Source: Bacteroidaceae bacterium
Lineage (GTDB): Bacteria > Bacteroidota > Bacteroidia > Bacteroidales > Bacteroidaceae
Assembly (NCBI GenBank): GCA_017548225.1
Contig: JAFYMV010000131.1
Coordinates: forward strand, 1-8,951
Reading direction: 5' to 3'
DNA length: 8,951 bases
Below, piece after piece: positions 1 to 4,211 of this stretch (positions are counted from its first letter, which is position 1; each line of letters begins with the position of its first letter). Both the position numbers and the translations under genes were made by a program. Below the pieces are notes generated by a model. The model was not told the origin of the DNA. It ran no database searches and saw only the letters and a list, made by a program, of their open reading frames with translations.

Positions 1-23
1 GCTAGCAAATAAGTCGTACGATT

Positions 24-848
24 ATGAGAGAAAAAACAAAGTTAAAAATCGGAGAGTTCTCCAAGATGATGCAGGTGACGGTAAAGACCTTGCGCCACTA
101 TGAGCAGAAGGGATTGCTCGTGCCCGATGAGGTGGATGAGTGGACAGGATACCGCTACTACAGTATAGCGCAGATGCAGCGCTTGGGCACCATTCGAGGG
201 TTGCAGCGACAGGGCTTCACACTCGAAGAGATTAAGGAGCTGCTGGAGGAGGGTGCGCAGATGCCAAGCATCGACCTGTTGACTCAAAAGATTGAGGAGA
301 CGGAGCGGCAACTGCAACTGCTGATGGAGCGACGCACGCAACTGCTCAGATGGATGGACTCTCACAAACAACGAAAAAGAATGGAAAAATTCAGTATTCA
401 ATCGCTGCCCGAGATTATCGTGGCAAGCCATCGTGAAGTGATTGCCGACTACAGTGCACTGGGCCCGCTGTGTGTGAACAAGATTGGTCCCGAGATGCAA
501 CGCCTCGGCTGCCAGTGCCCACCGCCCGGGTACTGCTTCACCATCGAGCACCAGGAGGAGCACCGCCCCACGGACCTCGACATCGAGTATTGCGAGCAGG
601 TGGAGGAGATGGGCGTGGATAGCAGCATCATCCAGTTCAAGCGCCTCGCTGCCGTGCCCAAGGCGCTGTGCATGAAGCATGTGGGCCCCTACGAGCGCTT
701 CTACGAGTCGTTCACCGAGGCCTTCGCCTACATGGAGGAGCAGGGCTACAAGATGGCAGGGCATCCGCGCACAAGCTACATCGACGGTGCATGGAACCAA
801 GAGGACCCCGAGCAGTGGCTCTCGCTGATTCAGATTCCGATAGAGTAA
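24..848 (+). CDS. MerR family transcriptional regulator with GyrI-like effector-binding domain
   Basis: A 274-residue one-component regulator expected to bind DNA as a dimer and twist an over-long promoter spacer when its ligand binds. Residues 7-76 are a MerR-type winged helix-turn-helix (IGEFSKM at 9-15, TLRHYEQKGLL at 22-32, the wing motif GYRYYS at 42-47, and a GFTLEEIKELL helix at 64-74). Residues 82-118 form the antiparallel dimerisation coiled coil. Residues 122-273 match the GyrI-like (AraC effector-binding) fold, ending in the typical DPEQWLSLIQIPI segment, so a small hydrophobic or cationic ligand is more likely than a metal. Cysteines cluster at 150, 163, 165, 171, 190 and 216; whether they matter is unknown. 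The start is constrained by an in-frame TAG at 3-5; no Shine-Dalgarno sequence is seen. The effector-domain half is richer in G+C (about 64% at 481-720) than the DNA-binding half (about 55% at 61-240). It converges with the CDF gene, so its regulated promoter is probably to the left, outside the window. Family call firm, ligand unknown. Confidence 0.93.
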   Translation: MREKTKLKIGEFSKMMQVTVKTLRHYEQKGLLVPDEVDEWTGYRYYSIAQMQRLGTIRGLQRQGFTLEEIKELLEEGAQMPSIDLLTQKIEETERQLQLLMERRTQLLRWMDSHKQRKRMEKFSIQSLPEIIVASHREVIADYSALGPLCVNKIGPEMQRLGCQCPPPGYCFTIEHQEEHRPTDLDIEYCEQVEEMGVDSSIIQFKRLAAVPKALCMKHVGPYERFYESFTEAFAYMEEQGYKMAGHPRTSYIDGAWNQEDPEQWLSLIQIPIE

Positions 849-852
849 GCGG

Positions 853-898
853 ATAAAAAAATGTCCCAAGGGCCACGGCCTTTGGGACATTCTTTATT
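853..898. terminator. Bidirectional intrinsic terminator between the MerR gene and the CDF gene
   Basis: A 15-bp stem (860-874 pairing with 877-891, one G-T wobble, effective loop about 4 bases) lies between the convergent stop codons at 848 and 894. On the + strand it is followed by a T-rich stretch (TTCTTTATTT). On the - strand it is followed by seven T residues (the A run at 855-861 read in complement). It can therefore end transcripts from both sides, and only 45 bases separate the two genes. Confidence 0.85.
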
Positions 899-1790
899 TC
901 ACCGGCTCCATATGGATATTGATGTAGGTGTCGGCTCCAAACGTAGCCTTTACCTTCCGCTCCACCTCGGTGGCTATGGTGTGTGCGTGGAGTAGGCTCA
1001 GGTTGCCATCCATGCGGATGTGTACGTCGATGGCATAGTGGCTGCCTATGCGACGAGTGCGCAGGTGGTGCGGGGCGCTGACGCCTTCGACAGAGAGGAT
1101 GATGCGGCGTATCTCCTCTATGGTGGTGCTGGGTAGCGACTTCTCCAAGAGCTCGTCCAAGCCACTCTTGGCAAGGTCGAACGCTACTTTGAGGATGAAT
1201 ATGCTTACCACTACGGCAGCTATGGGGTCGAGGATGCGCCAACGCTCACCCAAGAGTATGGCGCCGCTAATGCCGATGGCCGTGCCGATAGATGAGAAGG
1301 CGTCGCTGCGGTGGTGCCAGGCGTTGGCCATCACGGAAGATGAGTCGTATTGCTTGCCTTTGCGCACGGTGTAGCGGTAGAGCCACTCCTTGCTCACAAT
1401 GGACACAATGGCGGCTATCAGTGCCGCTATGCCTGGCGCAGGGAGCACCTCGCCGCGTATGGCACGGACGATGGAGCCTATGCCCTCGCGTAGGATGCCT
1501 ATGCCTACAAGCCCCAGCACGACGCCTATGAAGACCGTGGCCAAGGTCTCAAACTTGCCGTGTCCATAGTGGTGGTCGTCGTCCTCCTTCTTCGATGAGA
1601 TGCGCACAAAGATGACCACTACGATGTCCGTCATGAAATCCGATAGCGAGTGTACTGCATCGGCTACCATAGCAGCACTGTGGCTGATGAAACCAGTCAC
1701 AAACTTCAGCACGAGTAGCAACAGATTGACTGCTCCGCCCACGATGGTCACTCGGTATATTCCCTTTTCTCGGTCGGTAGTTTGGCTCAT
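894..1790 (-). CDS. Cation diffusion facilitator (CDF) family divalent metal transporter
   Basis: A 298-residue inner-membrane antiporter expected to export Zn2+, Fe2+, Co2+ or Mn2+ in exchange for protons. Six membrane helices lie in about the first 210 residues, followed by a cytoplasmic ferredoxin-like domain. The transport site is visible as two HxxxD pairs, H47/D51 in TM2 and H159/D163 in TM5. The loop after TM2 carries the family motif HHYGHGKFE (73-81). In the C-terminal domain H241 (in HHLRTRR), H257, H270 and H293 line up with the regulatory metal-binding histidines of E. coli YiiP, with E295 in place of its aspartate. The frame is open upstream to an ATG at 1853, but I place the start at 1790 (MSQTTDREKG) because a good promoter (1823-1856) overlaps the extra 21 codons and these do not resemble a CDF N-terminus. 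The gene has its own promoter and ends at the bidirectional terminator. The metal cannot be settled by eye; HxxxD sites at both helices occur in Zn and Fe exporters. Confidence 0.93.
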   Translation of the reverse strand: MSQTTDREKGIYRVTIVGGAVNLLLLVLKFVTGFISHSAAMVADAVHSLSDFMTDIVVVIFVRISSKKEDDDHHYGHGKFETLATVFIGVVLGLVGIGILREGIGSIVRAIRGEVLPAPGIAALIAAIVSIVSKEWLYRYTVRKGKQYDSSSVMANAWHHRSDAFSSIGTAIGISGAILLGERWRILDPIAAVVVSIFILKVAFDLAKSGLDELLEKSLPSTTIEEIRRIILSVEGVSAPHHLRTRRIGSHYAIDVHIRMDGNLSLLHAHTIATEVERKVKATFGADTYINIHMEPVK

Positions 1791-1822
1791 AGATGAGTTG
1801 TATCCACTATTAATTCTGCACG

Positions 1823-1856
1823 CAAATGTAGGCATATTGCCCGATGTGCGCAAAAA
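1823..1856 (-). promoter_or_regulatory. Bacteroidetes-type promoter of the CDF transporter gene
   Basis: Read on the - strand, a -33 box TTTTTG (1851-1856) is followed after 20 bases by a -7 box TACATTTG (1823-1830), an exact fit to the Bacteroidetes consensus TTTG / TAnnTTTG. Transcription should begin near 1817, giving a leader of roughly 27 bases before the ATG at 1790. This placement shows that the upstream in-frame ATGs at 1853 and 1835 are not used from this transcript. Confidence 0.72.
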
Positions 1857-1861
1857 TCATT

Positions 1862-1876
1862 GGTGAGAATCTCTCC
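1862..1876. promoter_or_regulatory. Imperfect palindrome upstream of the CDF promoter, possible operator
   Basis: GGTGAGAATCTCTCC is a 15-bp palindrome centred on 1869 with six of seven positions paired. It sits 5 bases upstream of the -33 box of the CDF gene. The position would suit an activator or a repressor that responds to metal, but no regulator is linked to it and a 15-bp palindrome can arise by chance. Confidence 0.25.
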
Positions 1877-1944
1877 TCCTGTCAACGATTTAGAAAGAGT
1901 ATAAGTTGAGCGCTTTCACCTGTGTTTGTCCCATAAATATTGTA

Positions 1945-1982
1945 GTCCTCATCGAGCGGCCTATAAGTCGCTTGATGAGGAC
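1945..1982 (-). terminator. Hairpin downstream of lgt, possible transcript-end structure without a U tract
   Basis: A 14-bp stem (1945-1958 with 1969-1982, one mismatch that is a G-T wobble in one strand) closes a 10-base loop, 20 bases past the lgt stop. The pairing is strong, but on neither strand does a T run follow: after it the - strand reads TACAATATTT. It may protect the 3' end of the lgt transcript or act as a weak or factor-dependent terminator. No coding sequence is seen in the rest of the 1857-2002 gap. Confidence 0.45.
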
Positions 1983-2002
1983 CACAACAGTTCATGATTT
2001 TT

Positions 2003-2800
2003 TTAGGCCCTTTTGCTACTCTTAATCATGCACCACACACCGAGCAGTACAAAAGGTATACTGAGAAGCTGCCCCATATCGAGCGGCATGCCCACCTCAA
2101 AGTCGCTCTGCACCTCCTTGAAGAACTCCACGAAGAAGCGGAAGGTGAAGATGTTGGTGAGGCAGTAGCCAAAGAAGAAGCCTGTGCCTACCTTGCGCGG
2201 CATGCGCTTGTAGAGGTACCAGCCGATGAGGCCGAACACGGCATACGAGATGGCCTCGTAGAGCTGTGCCGGGTGGCGGGGTAGCATGTCGACCTGGGTG
2301 AAGATGAAGCCGAAGTCGCCTCCCGTGGGGCGGCCTATGATCTCGGAATTCATCAAGTTGCCAAGTCGGATGCAGCAAGCGGTGATGGGGGTGGCAATAG
2401 CAATATTGTCAAGCACAGTCCACAATGGAACTTTATATTTGCGTACATAGAGCCATAAGGCTATCATCAGGCCGAGTGTGCCGCCATGACTGGCCAATCC
2501 TTGATAGCCGATGAGGCGCACACCCGAAGGGGTAAAACGAATGGGAAGCCACATCTCAAGGAAACGGGGAAAGTCATGAAAATAGTAGGCAGGCTCGTAG
2601 AAAATGCAATGCCCCAAACGGGCACCTATTAAGATGCCAAAGAAGCAGTAGAAGAACAGGGGCTCGAACAGTTCATCTTTTATCTTCTCATCCTTGTAGA
2701 GCTTCTGTACTACGAGATAGCCACCTGCCAAGCCCAATACCCAAAAAAGGGCATAGAAACGCAAGGGGCCAATACCAATGGGGGGATTCCAAGTAATCAT
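2003..2800 (-). CDS. lgt: Prolipoprotein diacylglyceryl transferase
   Basis: Lgt moves a diacylglyceryl group from phosphatidylglycerol to the lipobox cysteine of prolipoproteins, the first step of lipoprotein maturation in the inner membrane. The 265-residue protein has about seven membrane helices and the family's key residues: GARLGH at 59-64, SHGG with H105, the signature R145-LGN-LMNSEIIG with N148, N151 and E153, RHPAQLYEA at 175-183, and a late FRFFVEFF with R221 and E225. The start is set at 2800 (MITWNPPIGI). The frame continues to an ATG at 2851, but its 17 extra codons are just the translated intergenic repeat at 2810-2846 and lack any Lgt homology I know. The repeat places GGAGG 11 bases before the ATG, which could serve as a ribosome binding site. 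No clear promoter is seen, only TATTTTCG at 2854-2861 (one mismatch to TAnnTTTG, no -33 box), so read-through from ychF is possible. G+C falls from about 60% in the 3' part (2101-2340) to about 47% in the 5' part (2401-2760). Confidence 0.97.
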   Translation of the reverse strand: MITWNPPIGIGPLRFYALFWVLGLAGGYLVVQKLYKDEKIKDELFEPLFFYCFFGILIGARLGHCIFYEPAYYFHDFPRFLEMWLPIRFTPSGVRLIGYQGLASHGGTLGLMIALWLYVRKYKVPLWTVLDNIAIATPITACCIRLGNLMNSEIIGRPTGGDFGFIFTQVDMLPRHPAQLYEAISYAVFGLIGWYLYKRMPRKVGTGFFFGYCLTNIFTFRFFVEFFKEVQSDFEVGMPLDMGQLLSIPFVLLGVWCMIKSSKRA

Positions 2801-2809
2801 AATCAAATC

Positions 2810-2846
2810 GGCCTCCCCCAACCCCCTCCCAAAGAGGGGACTTTCC
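2810..2846 (+). repeat. C-rich/G-rich intergenic repeat, copy A
   Basis: On the + strand this reads GGCCTCCCCCAACCCCC followed by TCCCAAAGAGGGGACTTTCC. It is a near match to the reverse complement of copy B (2908-2942), so the two are inverted with respect to each other about 60 bases apart. CCCCTC and GAGGGG within it can form a small hairpin. Similar repeats are scattered between genes in many Bacteroidetes, as far as I recall. It lies 10 bases upstream of the lgt ATG, and in the lgt frame it translates as a spurious ESPLFGRGLGEA peptide. Confidence 0.8.
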
Positions 2847-2907
2847 GACATCGCGAAAATAAGGAGGACTTTTTATTACTATTAATAAATCAGTTCAGTG
2901 GACTCTG

Positions 2908-2942
2908 AGTTCCCCCTCTTCGGGAGGGGGTTAGGGGGAGGC
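2908..2942 (-). repeat. C-rich/G-rich intergenic repeat, copy B
   Basis: On the - strand this reads GCCTCCCCCTAACCCCC then TCCCGAAGAGGGGGAACT, matching copy A apart from a one-base insertion (CTAAC for CAAC), an A-to-G change and one extra G. It begins 5 bases past the ychF stop codon. Its internal stem (CCCCCTC pairing with GAGGGGG across a five-base loop) could act as a 3' end or weak terminator for ychF, though no T run follows directly. In a ychF-lgt transcript the two copies could also pair with each other into a long stem just before the lgt start. Confidence 0.8.
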
Positions 2943-2947
2943 TTCCC

Positions 2948-4051
2948 TTACACATTAAATCTAAAGTGCATGATGTCGCCATCTTGTACGACATACTCCT
3001 TGCCTTCTACAGAGAGTTTTCCGGCTTCGCGTACAGCTGCTTCGGAGCCATACTTGATGTAGTCTTCATACTTGATGACTTCGGCACGGATGAAGCCCTT
3101 TTCAAAGTCGGTGTGGATGACACCCGCACACTGGGGAGCCTTCCAACCCTTGTGGTAAGTCCATGCACGCACCTCCTGTACACCAGCAGTGATGTAGGTC
3201 TCAAGGTTGAGCAACGCGTATGCTGACTTGATGAGGCGTGCTACACCTGACTCCTCCAAGCCTACCTCAGCAAGGAACATCTGACGGTCCTCGTAGGTCT
3301 CAAGTTCAGCGATATCAGCCTCAGTGCGAGCTGCTACAATGAGCAATTCGGCATTCTCTTCCTTGATGGCCTCGCGTACTTGGTCTACATACTTATTGCC
3401 ATTGATGGCGCTCTTCTCATCTACATTGCACACATAGAGAACGGGCTTTGAGGTAAGCAGGAAAAGTTCCTTAGCCGCCTTCTGCTCATCTTTTGTCTCG
3501 AAGGTCACGCTACGAGCAGACTTACCCTGCTGCAGCACATCGCGATACTTGCACAACACCTCATACTGCAACTTGGCTGCTTTATCGCCACCAGTGGTAG
3601 CCTGCTTCTGTACACGCTGGATGCGCTGCTCTACGGTCTCGAGGTCCTTGATCTGAAGCTCGGCATCGATAATCTCCTTGTCGCGTACAGGATCAACAGA
3701 GCCGTCAACATGGGTTACATTGTCATCATCGAAGCAACGGAGTACATGGATGATAGCATCTGTCTCGCGGATATTGGCAAGGAACTTATTGCCCAAGCCT
3801 TCGCCCTTGCTAGCACCCTTCACAAGTCCAGCAATATCAACAATCTCCACTGTGGTGGGAACAATACGGTTGGGGTTGATGAGCTCGGCCAACTTATTGA
3901 GTCGTTCGTCGGGAACGGTGATAACGCCTACATTGGGTTCGATTGTACAGAAAGGGAAGTTTGCAGCTTGTGCCTTTGCGTTTGACAAGCAGTTAAAGAG
4001 AGTTGACTTACCTACATTGGGCAGTCCTACAATTCCGCATTGAAGTGCCAT
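2948..4051 (-). CDS. ychF: Redox-regulated ATPase YchF (Obg-like ATPase)
   Basis: A 367-residue member of the Obg-related YchF/OLA1 family, a cytoplasmic P-loop protein that prefers ATP to GTP, associates with ribosomes and has been linked to oxidative stress. The P loop is GLPNVGKS at 9-16, the switch region FPFCTIEPN at 32-40, and the G3 motif DIAGL at 72-76. In place of the GTP-specifying NKxD it carries NVDE at 209-212, the family's mark of ATP use. A helical coiled-coil arm covers roughly 125-200, and a TGS domain fills 283-366 (AWTYHKGWKAPQCAGVIH at 296-313). Length and motif order are those of the full-length family. The start at 4051 (MALQCGIVGL) is universal in the family. The gene has its own promoter and an A-rich leader without a Shine-Dalgarno sequence. 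It is followed after 147 bases by lgt. Confidence 0.98.
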   Translation of the reverse strand: MALQCGIVGLPNVGKSTLFNCLSNAKAQAANFPFCTIEPNVGVITVPDERLNKLAELINPNRIVPTTVEIVDIAGLVKGASKGEGLGNKFLANIRETDAIIHVLRCFDDDNVTHVDGSVDPVRDKEIIDAELQIKDLETVEQRIQRVQKQATTGGDKAAKLQYEVLCKYRDVLQQGKSARSVTFETKDEQKAAKELFLLTSKPVLYVCNVDEKSAINGNKYVDQVREAIKEENAELLIVAARTEADIAELETYEDRQMFLAEVGLEESGVARLIKSAYALLNLETYITAGVQEVRAWTYHKGWKAPQCAGVIHTDFEKGFIRAEVIKYEDYIKYGSEAAVREAGKLSVEGKEYVVQDGDIMHFRFNV

Positions 4052-4090
4052 GTTCTTATATATCTATTTGTTTCTATTCTAATTCGGGTG

Positions 4091-4122
4091 CAAAATTACT
4101 CCTTTTCTTGCTATATCCCCAA
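4091..4122 (-). promoter_or_regulatory. Bacteroidetes-type promoter of ychF
   Basis: On the - strand a -7 box TAATTTTG (4091-4098) fits TAnnTTTG exactly. A one-mismatch -33 box TTGG (4119-4122) lies 20 bases before it, the same spacing as in the CDF promoter. Transcription should begin near 4085, leaving about 34 bases of A-rich leader before the ATG at 4051. Confidence 0.65.
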
Positions 4123-4135
4123 TCATTCGCTCTCT

Positions 4136-4179
4136 TTTTTAATAAAGAAGGGGGAACTACTTGAGTAGCTCCCCCTTTC
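4136..4179 (-). terminator. Intrinsic terminator of secDF
   Basis: Read on the - strand, a 13-bp stem (4165-4177 pairing with 4148-4160, one G-U wobble) with the tetraloop TCAA is followed by CTTTATT. It lies 34 bases past the secDF stop codon and just upstream of the ychF promoter, so it separates the two units. On the + strand no gene enters it. Confidence 0.8.
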
Positions 4180-4211
4180 AATGAGTATGGATTGGTCGGT
4201 TAACCCAACTC

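Noticed and set aside
42..890. A 282-codon open frame antisense to the MerR gene
   Set aside because: The translation is rich in Leu, His and Arg with no domain I recognise, and it lies opposite a gene with clear family motifs in a G+C-rich stretch. It also reads through the terminator stem. It is a shadow frame.
712..1242. A 176-codon - strand frame spanning the MerR end and the CDF 3' end
   Set aside because: It overlaps the real CDF frame on the same strand and the convergent terminator, and the translation is His/Pro/Arg-rich with no recognisable fold.
24..1790. MerR regulator controlling the adjacent metal exporter, as in ZntR-type pairs
   Set aside because: The genes converge on a shared terminator, the regulator has a GyrI-like small-molecule domain rather than a metal-binding loop, and the CDF promoter has ordinary Bacteroidetes spacing.
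2854..2881. A promoter for lgt around TATTTTCG
   Set aside because: The -7 box has a mismatch and no TTTG is found at the right distance, so I did not list it as a feature.
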